A stretch of 64,000 bases of DNA from Acholeplasma hippikon (GTDB lineage Bacteria > Bacillota_I > Bacilli_A > Acholeplasmatales > Acholeplasmataceae), in the NCBI RefSeq assembly GCF_900660755.1, contig NZ_LR215050.1, positions 1,116,001-1,180,000 of the forward strand, read 5' to 3'. Shown piece by piece: positions 17,394 to 25,370 of the stretch (within the stretch, counting starts at the first letter, position 1; the number at the start of each line of letters is the position of its first letter). The notes under the pieces were generated by a model. That model ran no database searches. It saw nothing but the letters and a program-made list of their open reading frames with translations, and was not told the origin of the DNA. The position numbers and the translations under genes were made by a program.

Positions 17394-17924
17394 ATGGAAC
17401 GTTCGTTACGTCAAAGAATTATGTTTGTCATGTTTGCAATTGTATTAGCATCAGTATTATATGCTGGAATATTTATTGGAGATTTTGATTTTATTATTTC
17501 AAATCTATACTTAGTGTTATTCCTTGCGGCACTTTATATGGATCATACTGATCGAAGTCGAATTGTTTTAGTACTTTCGGCAGCTGTATTAATTGTTAGA
17601 ATTATTTTAGGGTTTGCACAAAATCCAAGTGTTGCACTATCACTTCCAGGGATTGCTCAAATTGTACTCTATGTTGCTCTATATTTATTTGCTCAAAGTT
17701 TTTTAAGTAATTCGTTTAGAAAAAATAATACAACATACATGATTATTATCTTGGCACTTCCGGCAGCAATTTTTACAGCGAGTGATTTCCTATCAATCTT
17801 TAGAGCAGTTATTGGAAATATTAATTTATCTTCTGTATTTATACTTGCATACGCATTGATCGATTTAATTTTCCCAGTATCAATTATTACTTACACAGCA
17901 TTAAGAATGAATAGAATTGATTAA
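17394..17924 (+). CDS. Unknown polytopic membrane protein
   Basis: A 176-aa hydrophobic protein with about five or six membrane segments and short polar loops. Family not recognised. It starts 2 bases after the DegV-gene stop with no separate promoter, so it is the last gene of the cdaA operon. Its terminator, immediately after the stop, is split by the IS element. It contains a DHTDRSR loop after the second segment. No function can be assigned. Confidence 0.75.
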   Translation: MERSLRQRIMFVMFAIVLASVLYAGIFIGDFDFIISNLYLVLFLAALYMDHTDRSRIVLVLSAAVLIVRIILGFAQNPSVALSLPGIAQIVLYVALYLFAQSFLSNSFRKNNTTYMIIILALPAAIFTASDFLSIFRAVIGNINLSSVFILAYALIDLIFPVSIITYTALRMNRID

Positions 17925-17926
17925 AT

Positions 17927-17938
17927 AATACCCTTCGT
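17927..17938 (+). terminator. Left half of operon terminator split by IS
   Basis: AATACCC (17927-17933) plus TTCGT here, and GGGTATT (19293-19299) plus a T run beyond the IS, form one terminator once the IS and one TTCGT copy are removed: a 7-bp stem, a TTCGT loop and T tract. The arms are now 1.36 kb apart. Confidence 0.85.
17934..17938. repeat. IS target-site duplication, left copy (TTCGT)
   Basis: The same five bases recur directly after the right IS end at 19288-19292. Confidence 0.85.
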
Positions 17939-17974
17939 TGAAGTAGTCAATACTTTGTAGACATAAAAAATTAT
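17939..17974 (+). repeat. Left terminal inverted repeat of the IS
   Basis: Roughly 26 of 36 positions match the right repeat; the orfB stop codon lies inside it. Confidence 0.8.
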
Positions 17975-18807
17975 TTAAACCTCAATTCAGTTCTATACTG
18001 TATTGGGGTTTTATATCTTAATGAGTATGCTAATCTTTCATTATTGAAATACTCAACATACTTTTTTATAATCTCTAATGGATTATCACTGTGATAAAAA
18101 TTATAGTCATATTTAAGTTCATCTTTGATCCAACCATTTAGGGATTCAATAATTGGATTATCTGTAGGGGTTGCTATTCTCGACATTGATCTTTTTATGG
18201 TATGATTAAATAAAGAGTTGAATCCTCTTGAGGTATATATTGCTCCTTGATCAGAATGCACAATCGTGTCAAGGTTCATATATCCTCTTTTTTGTTTTTG
18301 TCTTAAAAAGTTTTTTGCAGCTGTATAGTGATTTGAAGGACTTGCACCATAATTACTGCGTCTAATATCGTAAGATATAATCGTATGATCAAATAAATCA
18401 ATATATAGATTCCAGTCATATTTACCACTTTTATGCGTTAGTATTGTTGTATCTGTACATACTTTCTCAAATGGACGACTTGTATGAAAATCATGTAGTA
18501 AATTAGGATATATCTCGTGTTCTTTTCCGGACTTGTGGCGCTTCATTCTTGCTTTTGAACGAATACCTAATAATTTACAGCACTGATGGCATAAAAGGTC
18601 TGAAAAGTATCGTTTTGTTTTATTCCTAATATGCTCCGCTCTATGTTTATAACCCCATACTTTATGCTTCTTATAACTTTCTTTGATTTCTTCGATTAAC
18701 CATAATCTGTTAATTTGGTACCTGTTTAAGGTACCTTTTCTTTTTATCCATTTATAATATCCTGATCGTGATACACCCATATATATACATAAATTTTCAA
18801 TATTCAT
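17971..18807 (-). CDS. IS3-family transposase OrfB (integrase domain)
   Basis: Carries the DDE catalytic domain that cuts and joins the IS ends. The product (278 aa from ATG 18807) begins in the typical HTH_21 region (MGVSRSGYYKW). It has the three acidic positions in CTDTTILTHKSG, VHSDQGAIYTS and PIIESLNGWIKDE, and it ends with the LAYSLRYKTPIQYR tail. The frame is open upstream of this ATG to the A7 slippery run and encodes KVKKKIQSEYEIIALLSKE, typical of IS3 OrfB, so the active product is most likely an OrfAB fusion made by -1 frameshifting. Confidence 0.93.
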   Translation of the reverse strand: MNIENLCIYMGVSRSGYYKWIKRKGTLNRYQINRLWLIEEIKESYKKHKVWGYKHRAEHIRNKTKRYFSDLLCHQCCKLLGIRSKARMKRHKSGKEHEIYPNLLHDFHTSRPFEKVCTDTTILTHKSGKYDWNLYIDLFDHTIISYDIRRSNYGASPSNHYTAAKNFLRQKQKRGYMNLDTIVHSDQGAIYTSRGFNSLFNHTIKRSMSRIATPTDNPIIESLNGWIKDELKYDYNFYHSDNPLEIIKKYVEYFNNERLAYSLRYKTPIQYRTELRFK

Positions 18808-18824
18808 TTCTTTACTTAATAAAG

Positions 18825-19208
18825 CTATGATTTCGTATTCGCTTTGGATTTTCTTCTTAACTTTATTTCCATCACCTCCTCGGTTGTGTATCCTTTTTTT
18901 AAACGTTCATTCTCTATTCTTAATTTCATGTTTTCATATTGGAGTTGTTCTAATTCTGTTAGGTTTTTCTTTAGCATAAATTTAGAAAGTGGATTCCCTG
19001 GCTTTCTCTTATTCTCTAGTGCATCTATGCCACCTTCATTATATTTTCTGACCCATGTTGAAATCATTCCGTTAGATATATTATTCTTTCTTCCTAATTC
19101 CAGTGCACTACATTCGCCCGATAGAACCAGCTTAACATATTCATACTTAGCTTCTTTACTCCAGTATCGTGATTCAGTCTTATTCTTAACACCTTTTGGT
19201 CTTCCCAT
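18825..19208 (-). CDS. IS3-family transposase OrfA (helix-turn-helix)
   Basis: A 127-aa DNA-binding subunit: an N-terminal HTH (about 18-60, ALELGRKNNISNGMISTWVRKY) and a leucine-zipper-like C-terminus (LTELEQLQYENMKLRIENERL) typical of IS3 OrfA. AAAGGAGG precedes the ATG. On the minus strand, the codons TTA AAA AAA GGA at 18902-18891 form a slippery run. A -1 slip enters the orfB frame, which stays open from there. Confidence 0.9.
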   Translation of the reverse strand: MGRPKGVKNKTESRYWSKEAKYEYVKLVLSGECSALELGRKNNISNGMISTWVRKYNEGGIDALENKRKPGNPLSKFMLKKNLTELEQLQYENMKLRIENERLKKGYTTEEVMEIKLRRKSKANTKS

Positions 19209-19251
19209 AGTTATGCCTCCTTTTACTTAAATTATACAAAAAAAGATGCTA

Positions 19252-19287
19252 GTAGTTTTTTGTGTCTACTAACATCTTACTATTTCA
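19252..19287 (-). repeat. Right terminal inverted repeat of the IS
   Basis: Read on the minus strand it begins TGAAATAGTAAGATG and contains GTAGACACAAAAAACTA, matching the left end. This is the transposase 5' side. Confidence 0.8.
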
Positions 19288-19304
19288 TTCGTGGGTATTT
19301 TTTT
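19288..19304 (+). terminator. Target-site duplication copy and right half of split terminator
   Basis: TTCGT (19288-19292) is the second target copy. GGGTATT plus the T run (19293-19304) is the downstream arm of the terminator interrupted by the IS. Confidence 0.85.
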
Positions 19305-19417
19305 GTAATTAAGGCATTTATCACAAAATAATGAAAACATTAAGAAAAAGGCTAAATTTCTACCGTTTTCATGTGTATTCTCATGTTTTTTTCCTTTATA
19401 AGGAGTATGATAAATGA

Positions 19418-19423
19418 TATAAT
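19418..19423 (+). promoter_or_regulatory. -10 box for the S1/pgi/tsa operon
   Basis: TATAAT with a weak TTTATA 17 bases upstream, 30 bases before the S1-protein ATG. It is downstream of the IS, so this operon keeps its own promoter. Confidence 0.55.
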
Positions 19424-19453
19424 AAGTTGAAAAATAAGAGAGGTTAGTGGGTT

Positions 19454-19786
19454 ATGGAAAAAGGCATTATCTTATCATGTAAAATAACAGGTATTCAATC
19501 TTACGGTGTGTTTGTTGAATATGAAGATTATCAAGGACTTATCCACATTTCAGAAGTATCAGATCGTTTTGTTGCAGATATAAACAAATTATTTAATGTG
19601 GGTGATTTTGTAAATGCCAAAGTCATTGATTTTGATGATGCTACAAAGAAATTGCAACTTTCTTATAAGCAAGCCCAACAAGTTAACCAACGTGTTTCTC
19701 AACAAGTTGACATAAAAATCGGATTTAGATCCATTGAAAAGAAAAGAAATGAATGGATAAATCAAAAGAAAGAGGAAATAAAATGA
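19454..19786 (+). CDS. S1-domain RNA-binding protein (YugI/GSP13-like)
   Basis: A 110-aa protein made of a single S1 domain (about 1-72: GVFVEYEDYQGLIHISEVSD, with FNVGDFVNAKVIDFD) and a short basic tail. Relatives (Bacillus YugI, CvfD of Gram-positive cocci) bind RNA or ribosomes and affect cold growth or virulence genes. GAGAGG lies upstream of the ATG. The stop overlaps the pgi start (ATGA). Confidence 0.85.
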   Translation: MEKGIILSCKITGIQSYGVFVEYEDYQGLIHISEVSDRFVADINKLFNVGDFVNAKVIDFDDATKKLQLSYKQAQQVNQRVSQQVDIKIGFRSIEKKRNEWINQKKEEIK

Positions 19787-21057
19787 GTTTAAAAATCGAT
19801 ATCAAAAAAGCGCAACAATTTTTAGATAAAAAAGTCACAATATTGCAACCAAGAGTAAATGAAGTTCACAAGATGATTAAAGAAAAAACAGGCCTAGGAA
19901 ATGATTTTTTAGGATGGTTAGATTTACCTTATGCATATAATAAGGAAGAAGTCGAAAGAATCTATAAGTTAAAAGAACAATTTAAGAATTTAGATGTTTT
20001 AGTGGTTGTTGGTATTGGTGGTTCATATTTAGGAGCTAAAGCTGGTTTAGAATTTGTTAAAGAACCTTTCAAGAAATCAAAACCTGAAATTATCTTTGCT
20101 GGAAATCACTTATCAGCAAATTACTTAAAGAATTTATTAAAATACTTAAACAAGAAAAACTATGCAATCAATGTTATTTCTAAGTCTGGTACAACAACAG
20201 AACCTGCAGTAGCATTTAGATTCTTAAAACAACATATTGAAGCTAAATATGGTGTAGAAGAAGCAAGAAGAAGAATTTTTGCTACAACAGATAAAGCACG
20301 TGGTGCATTATTCCAACTAGCAACACAAGAAGGATATGAAAAATTTGTAATTGAAGATAATGTTGGCGGTCGTTTCTCAGTATTATCTGCAGTAGGTTTA
20401 TTACCATTTATTTTTGCAGGTGTTGATGTTAAAGAAATTTTAGCTGGTGCACAAAAAGCTTATGATGATGCACAAGACCCGGATTTAAAGAAAAACCCAG
20501 CATACTTATATGCTGCAACACGTTATGCTTTATATGAATCAGGTAAAGCAGTTGAATATTTAGTAAACTATGAACCACGTTTAGGCTTCTTCGCTGAATG
20601 GTGGAAACAATTATATGGTGAATCAGAAGGTAAGAATGGTAAAGGTTTATTAGTTAACTCAGCATCATTTACAACTGACTTACACTCATTAGGTCAACAA
20701 ATTCAAGATGGACAAAGAATCATTTTCGAAACAGTTATGCAAGTTAAGAAAACTGATAAATTAGCTATTCCATTTGATGATGCAGATTTAGATAAATTAA
20801 ATTATATTGCAGGGAAAGAAGTAAGTTATGTTAACTTACAGGCTTTACTTGGTACACAAATGGCACACGTAGATGGTAATGTTCCAAACATTTTATTAAC
20901 AATTGATAAGATGGATGCTTACCACTTCGGATACTTAGTATACTTCTTTGAAATTGCTTGTGCGATGTCAGCTTACTTATTAGGTGTTAACCCATTTGAT
21001 CAACCAGGGGTTGAAGCTTATAAGAAGAACATGTTTGCTTTATTAGGGAAGAAATGA
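19783..21057 (+). CDS. pgi: Glucose-6-phosphate isomerase
   Basis: Second step of glycolysis: glucose-6-phosphate to fructose-6-phosphate. Signatures are VVGIGGSYLGAKAGLEF, VISKSGTTTEPAVAFR and VGGRFSVLSAVGLLP. I choose ATG 19783 (MSLKIDIKKAQQ, 424 aa) because AGAGGAA precedes it and it overlaps the S1 gene stop by four bases; an in-frame ATG 30 bases upstream lacks a site. It is followed with overlap by tsaE. Confidence 0.97.
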   Translation: MSLKIDIKKAQQFLDKKVTILQPRVNEVHKMIKEKTGLGNDFLGWLDLPYAYNKEEVERIYKLKEQFKNLDVLVVVGIGGSYLGAKAGLEFVKEPFKKSKPEIIFAGNHLSANYLKNLLKYLNKKNYAINVISKSGTTTEPAVAFRFLKQHIEAKYGVEEARRRIFATTDKARGALFQLATQEGYEKFVIEDNVGGRFSVLSAVGLLPFIFAGVDVKEILAGAQKAYDDAQDPDLKKNPAYLYAATRYALYESGKAVEYLVNYEPRLGFFAEWWKQLYGESEGKNGKGLLVNSASFTTDLHSLGQQIQDGQRIIFETVMQVKKTDKLAIPFDDADLDKLNYIAGKEVSYVNLQALLGTQMAHVDGNVPNILLTIDKMDAYHFGYLVYFFEIACAMSAYLLGVNPFDQPGVEAYKKNMFALLGKK

Positions 21058-21500
21058 GAAAGTTTACAACAAACTCAAGAGAAGAAACAATTGAATTAGG
21101 CGAAAAAATTGTTAAAGCTTTACCTAAAGATGTAAAAGTAATTCTTTTAGATGGTAACTTATCAGCAGGTAAAACAACAATTACTAAAGGTATCGCTAAA
21201 GCACTAGGAGTTAAGGGGATTGTCAATTCCCCTACTTTTACGATTTTAAAAACTTATCCTGGGGATGTAACGCTATATCACTTAGATTTATATAGATTAA
21301 ATGAAGTAGGCAACGACTTTGATTTAGAGGATTATATTAATGATGAAGATGGATTTACAGTCATTGAGTGGCCTTATCAAGTCAATCAACTCTTACCAGA
21401 TAGATACGTCGAACTGAAGTTAACGTTTATTAATGAAGACACACGAGAAATTGAAGTTCACTCACATCATATAAACGATGAATGGGAAGCCAACATATGA
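21054..21500 (+). CDS. tsaE: tRNA t6A biosynthesis ATPase
   Basis: Works with TsaB and TsaD to place threonylcarbamoyl on A37 of ANN-decoding tRNAs. A 148-aa P-loop protein with GNLSAGKTTITKG (Walker A, about 36-48), followed by SPTFTILKTY and DLYRL motifs typical of YdiB/TsaE. Overlaps the pgi stop (ATGA) and the tsaB start. The tsaE-tsaB-rimI-tsaD order is the usual Firmicute cluster. Confidence 0.95.
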   Translation: MRKFTTNSREETIELGEKIVKALPKDVKVILLDGNLSAGKTTITKGIAKALGVKGIVNSPTFTILKTYPGDVTLYHLDLYRLNEVGNDFDLEDYINDEDGFTVIEWPYQVNQLLPDRYVELKLTFINEDTREIEVHSHHINDEWEANI

Positions 21501-22087
21501 AATATTTATTAATTGATACATCAACAGATGTTATGGTGTTGATGTTACACGAAAATAACAAGTTAATCGACAAAATATTTAGAAAAGGTAAATCAGATCA
21601 CCAAGCATTTATCGTTCCTTTAATTGATGAATTATTAAAGAAAAATAAAACAGATATTAAAGAAATTGATGAATTTGTGATAGGGATTGGACCAGGTTCA
21701 TATACCGGATTACGTGTTGGATTAATGACAGCGAAGATGTTGTCATATACTTTAAACAAGCCGTTAATGAAAATTAGTAGTTTAGCATTTTTAGCTTCAG
21801 GATATGATGATGAATTAATCATTTGGCATGACGCTAGAAATAACGATGGATTCCAAGGTGTCTTTAAAAAAGGTGAATTAATCGGCGAAGAATCCGTTAG
21901 AAATTTAAATGATTTATCAGAAGAAGAAAAAAATAAATTATTAATCATTAAAGAAGATACTATTAATATCGATAGTAATAGAGTCATCAAAAACGCTATA
22001 TTAGTTAAAGATGTGTTTGCGATTGTACCAAACTATTTAAGAAAGACTGAGGCAGAAAATAAACTTGATCAGGAAAGCAGATCTTAA
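21497..22087 (+). CDS. tsaB: tRNA t6A biosynthesis protein TsaB
   Basis: Non-catalytic ASKHA-fold partner of TsaD. The N-terminus MKYLLIDTSTDVMVLML and GIGPGSYTGLRVGLMTAK are family signatures. Start taken at ATG 21497, overlapping the tsaE stop; an ATG 15 bases upstream is possible. 196 aa, somewhat shorter than Bacillus YdiC. Its end overlaps rimI by 23 bases. Confidence 0.93.
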   Translation: MKYLLIDTSTDVMVLMLHENNKLIDKIFRKGKSDHQAFIVPLIDELLKKNKTDIKEIDEFVIGIGPGSYTGLRVGLMTAKMLSYTLNKPLMKISSLAFLASGYDDELIIWHDARNNDGFQGVFKKGELIGEESVRNLNDLSEEEKNKLLIIKEDTINIDSNRVIKNAILVKDVFAIVPNYLRKTEAENKLDQESRS

Positions 22088-22496
22088 AGATCTAGAAACA
22101 ATTGTTAAATTAGAAGAAAAAATATTTAACCATTCATTAGGTTATTCATTTTTACGTCAAGAGATGTTGGAAAATCCATTTTCACGCATCTTTGTTTATG
22201 AAAAAGATGATATGATTATTGGATATATTTCATATCGTGTGATTGATAAAAATGCAGATATTATTAATTTTCTAATTGACACGCCTTATCAAGGTTTAGG
22301 TCTTGGCAAAGAATTATTTAAAACAATTACGTATGAAATGAAGTCAGAAGGTGTTGAGTCACTTGTCTTAGAAGTAAGAAGTAAGAACACTAAGGCGATT
22401 CATTTATACGAACAATTTGGTGCAAAACATATTCGCACACTTAAAAATTATTATGGCGATGATGACGCCTATATGATGATCATGGAGGTAAAATAA
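22065..22496 (+). CDS. rimI: Ribosomal-protein-alanine N-acetyltransferase (RimI-like)
   Basis: GNAT acetyltransferase, presumed to act on ribosomal protein S18 or another N-terminus. The acetyl-CoA site appears as [15 protein letters not shown] (about 73-87), and [14 protein letters not shown] is the usual C-terminal motif. It starts with TTG at 22065; no suitable ATG exists near the N-terminus and [12 protein letters not shown] is the family start. GAGG lies 13 bases upstream, further than usual, so initiation may depend on coupling to tsaB. It overlaps tsaD by one base. Confidence 0.88.
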   Translation: MIRKADLKDLETIVKLEEKIFNHSLGYSFLRQEMLENPFSRIFVYEKDDMIIGYISYRVIDKNADIINFLIDTPYQGLGLGKELFKTITYEMKSEGVESLVLEVRSKNTKAIHLYEQFGAKHIRTLKNYYGDDDAYMMIMEVK

Positions 22497-23509
22497 TGAT
22501 TATTTTATCAGTAGAAACTTCATGCGATGAAACTTCAGTAGCTATTACTAAAGATGGAAAAGAAGTCTTATCAAATGCAGTTTTATCACAAATCAAAACA
22601 CATGAACGTTTTGGTGGTGTTGTCCCAGAAATCGCTTCAAGAGCACATATTGAGATGATGCTTTACATGTTTGAACAAGCGATGAAAGATGCAAATGTAA
22701 CAGTTAAAGATATTGATTTAGTTGCTGTGACACAGGGGCCAGGATTAATTGGTTCATTACTTGTTGGAATTAATGCAGCAGCAACCTTTGCTTATGCAAA
22801 TGACTTACCAATTATAGGTGTTAACCATTTGATTGGACATATTTATGCATCACAAATCAATCACGAAATGAGATTTCCCTCACTATGCTTATTAGTGAGT
22901 GGTGGACACACAGAATTATTATTAATTAAGGATCATATGGATATTGAAATTCTTGGTACAACTTTAGATGATGCTGTAGGTGAAGCATACGATAAAGTTG
23001 GTAGAATCTTAGGATTAAACTATCCAGCAGGACCAATTGTTGATAAACTTGCACATATTGGAGAAATTAAATATAAATTACCTAAACCTTATTTAAAAAA
23101 TGAACCATTTAACTTCTCTTTTTCTGGACTTAAAAGTGCCGTGTTAAACTTAGTACATAATATGAAACAAAGAAATGAAACGTTCAAGGTTGAAGATGTT
23201 TGTGCATCATTCCAAGATGTTGTTACGGAAGTATTGGTTGAAAAAACTTATGCAGCAGCAAAAGAATTAAATGTTAAACAAGTTATTGTTGCTGGTGGAG
23301 TTTCAGCAAATAAAGGTTTACGTCATAGATTAGTTTCAACAATTACCGATTTTGAAGTTATATTTCCAGAATTCCAATATTGTACTGACCAAGCTGCGAT
23401 GATTGGTATTGCTGCATATTATCAAAACAAAATTCAACAGGCTGAAAATAAATACGGTATCAAAGGTACCTCAAGTTTAGCTTTTGACCACTTTAAAATA
23501 AATAGTTAA
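22496..23509 (+). CDS. tsaD: tRNA N6-threonylcarbamoyladenosine transferase
   Basis: Catalytic subunit of t6A synthesis (Kae1/Gcp family). The N-terminal [13 protein letters not shown], the metal-binding HLIGHIYA (about 111-118), the [10 protein letters not shown] loop and [12 protein letters not shown] are all intact. 337 aa, standard. AGGAGG-like GGAGGTAAA precedes the ATG. It is last in the S1-pgi-tsaE-tsaB-rimI-tsaD operon and is followed by a hairpin. Confidence 0.97.
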   Translation: MIILSVETSCDETSVAITKDGKEVLSNAVLSQIKTHERFGGVVPEIASRAHIEMMLYMFEQAMKDANVTVKDIDLVAVTQGPGLIGSLLVGINAAATFAYANDLPIIGVNHLIGHIYASQINHEMRFPSLCLLVSGGHTELLLIKDHMDIEILGTTLDDAVGEAYDKVGRILGLNYPAGPIVDKLAHIGEIKYKLPKPYLKNEPFNFSFSGLKSAVLNLVHNMKQRNETFKVEDVCASFQDVVTEVLVEKTYAAAKELNVKQVIVAGGVSANKGLRHRLVSTITDFEVIFPEFQYCTDQAAMIGIAAYYQNKIQQAENKYGIKGTSSLAFDHFKINS

Positions 23510-23520
23510 GCAAAATATAG

Positions 23521-23545
23521 AGAGTATTGTTAAAATACTCTTTAT
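23521..23545 (+). terminator. Probable terminator after tsaD
   Basis: AGAGTATT (23521-23528) pairs with AATACTCT (23534-23541), with a short loop and a weak T-rich tail. Confidence 0.65.
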
Positions 23546-23573
23546 AATTATATTAAAGGTAGGGGGGAGAGAA

Positions 23574-25232
23574 ATGAAATTAATTTTTAGATTAATCAAG
23601 ATTATACTATTGCTAATTACGTTATCACCATTTATTTTATTAGCAATAATGTACAAAGGGTATACAATACCAGCTGATGACTTTTTAGTCACAGAGGAAC
23701 TATCATTTACTGATATCGCAGCAAGAAACTTAGATTTATTTTTAAGTGATCCAAGTAAAGAATCATTTGAATTCACGCTCACTAAAAATGAAGCAAATGC
23801 TGCAATGAAGACTTTATATGCTAAAGATAATCCTTCATTCATGTCAGAAGATGAATCTCTTCCGAAAGAAGACAGGTTATATGCAATTAAATTTGGCAAC
23901 TTTGGTGGTTTCAAAGGAGCAAATATTACATTTGCTGAAGATGAATTAACAATTACTGCTGGAGCTGATGCAGGATTTAATGGTATATACTATAAAACAA
24001 CATTAAAAATTACATTAGGATTAGTGATTGATGCAGTTGAACTTGAAGATGGCACGACACAAACCGTTATCAAGTTAGCAGTTAAAAGTGTAAATATTGG
24101 TAACTTACCAGTCTTTTGGATGTATGATGGAGCAAATTGGTTAGTTAAACAAATATTCAAAAAATCAATAAATGAATTTATTCAACAATCTATACAGGGT
24201 TTAGGTAACTTTGACTTAGACACACGTACAGTTGTTATCACATCAAAAGATATTTTAGGATTTGTTAATAATTCTAATGAAAACGCAATGTTAGATGCTG
24301 TGTTTGCGATGGTAGATGAATTAGAATTAATTGAATCAACCTTTACGGATACACATGGTGGATTGAAACTTGAATTAGGTAAACTAAGATCAACTGATGC
24401 AGGCTATGTATTAACAAGCCAACTTCAAAATGATCAAGATGTTGAAACATTATTTACAGGTCAACTATCAAGTTTACTTGTATCAACTTTATTATCAAAT
24501 GAATCAACATTAAAATATAACATGCATGAAATGGCATTTAATCAATTACTTGATTATTATGTAAGAGATTCAATGAATATTTCAGAAAAAATTGAATTAG
24601 GTGGAGAAGCTTATCTTATTCAAACAGAGCCACTCTTTGCTCGCTTTGTAAATAACCAAGTTCATTTTAATATTATTTTAAAGATAGTTAAGGAAAGTGA
24701 CCCTACGAAGCAATTTAAGACAAGTTTTATCTTAAAAACTACACCTTCAGTTAATGCTTCAGATTTAGTATTTACAATTACTGAAGTAGGTATTGGAGAT
24801 ACTGAAACAGTATCAAGTGCAACAATTGAAAAAGTATTGAAACTTGTAGGCGAAACAGATATCATCCAAGGAAATCAAATTATTTTAGAAGATTTCTTAA
24901 ACGAATTTGCTACACAAGGTGTGACTGTTAAACAAATCAGTGTTAACGGAAGTTATTTAGTATTTGAATTAGAACCAAACGGAACAAATGCTTCAGTCTT
25001 AGCGGAACTCCAAGATGCAATCTCAGATGCTTTAAATGATGTTTTACAAGATCCTGAATATGCAGATGTCTTAGATGCCTTTGAAGATTTCTTAGCAAAT
25101 CCGACTAGCAATGATACAAGTGGAATTTTAGATGCAATCAATAATTTAGACCCTACCCAACAATCTTTATTATTTGATCAATTACTAGATTCGCTTGGTG
25201 ATATTAGTAATTTAGGCAATTTAATCCCATAA
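23574..25232 (+). CDS. Membrane-anchored extracytoplasmic protein, unknown (552 aa)
   Basis: One N-terminal hydrophobic segment (about 7-28) and no lipobox Cys, so it is probably an N-in anchored protein with a 520-residue outside domain. That part seems built of two similar beta-rich halves: FTLTKNEANAAMKTLY (about 65) and MHEMAFNQLLDYYV (about 320) each lead into strand-rich stretches. The C-terminus is acidic and low complexity (about 485-552). A distant likeness to YpmS/DUF2140-type membrane proteins is possible but unproven. Strong AGGGGGGAGAG ribosome-binding site; single-gene unit between two terminators. Confidence 0.75.
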   Translation: MKLIFRLIKIILLLITLSPFILLAIMYKGYTIPADDFLVTEELSFTDIAARNLDLFLSDPSKESFEFTLTKNEANAAMKTLYAKDNPSFMSEDESLPKEDRLYAIKFGNFGGFKGANITFAEDELTITAGADAGFNGIYYKTTLKITLGLVIDAVELEDGTTQTVIKLAVKSVNIGNLPVFWMYDGANWLVKQIFKKSINEFIQQSIQGLGNFDLDTRTVVITSKDILGFVNNSNENAMLDAVFAMVDELELIESTFTDTHGGLKLELGKLRSTDAGYVLTSQLQNDQDVETLFTGQLSSLLVSTLLSNESTLKYNMHEMAFNQLLDYYVRDSMNISEKIELGGEAYLIQTEPLFARFVNNQVHFNIILKIVKESDPTKQFKTSFILKTTPSVNASDLVFTITEVGIGDTETVSSATIEKVLKLVGETDIIQGNQIILEDFLNEFATQGVTVKQISVNGSYLVFELEPNGTNASVLAELQDAISDALNDVLQDPEYADVLDAFEDFLANPTSNDTSGILDAINNLDPTQQSLLFDQLLDSLGDISNLGNLIP

Positions 25233-25235
25233 AGT

Positions 25236-25273
25236 AAAAAAAGGGTTGAAGATATAATCTTCAGTCCTTTTTT
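25236..25273 (+). terminator. Terminator of the 552-aa protein gene
   Basis: AAAAAAGG and TTGAAGAT pair with ATCTTCA and CCTTTTTT around an ATA loop; a T run follows directly after the gene. Confidence 0.88.
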
Positions 25274-25279
25274 CTATGA

Positions 25280-25370
25280 TATAATGTAATAGATAATTTA
25301 TAAGATATTCTTATAAAAAAACAATTAATGAATAATTGTTTAACTTATTATAAGTAAGAAGGTGCAATTC
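25280..25370 (+). promoter_or_regulatory. glnS promoter and hairpin-rich leader
   Basis: An extended -10 (TGATATAAT, core at 25280-25285) is followed by three dyads before the ribosome-binding site: TTTATAAGA-TAT-TCTTATAAA (25297-25317), ACAATTA-ATGAA-TAATTGT (25321-25339) and ACTTA-TTA-TAAGT (25343-25355). None is followed by a T tract. Confidence 0.5.

Larger units (their letters stand above)
17939..19287 (-). mobile_element. Complete IS3-family insertion sequence
   Basis: A 1,349-bp element starting TGAAGTAGT and ending (reverse complement) TGAAATAGT, with imperfect inverted repeats of about 36 bases sharing GTAGACA-AAAAA. The flanking 5-bp direct duplication is TTCGT. It carries orfA and orfB of an IS3-type transposase on the minus strand, with a -1 frameshift site. 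All parts look intact, so it may still be mobile. A named IS cannot be assigned without a database. Confidence 0.93.
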
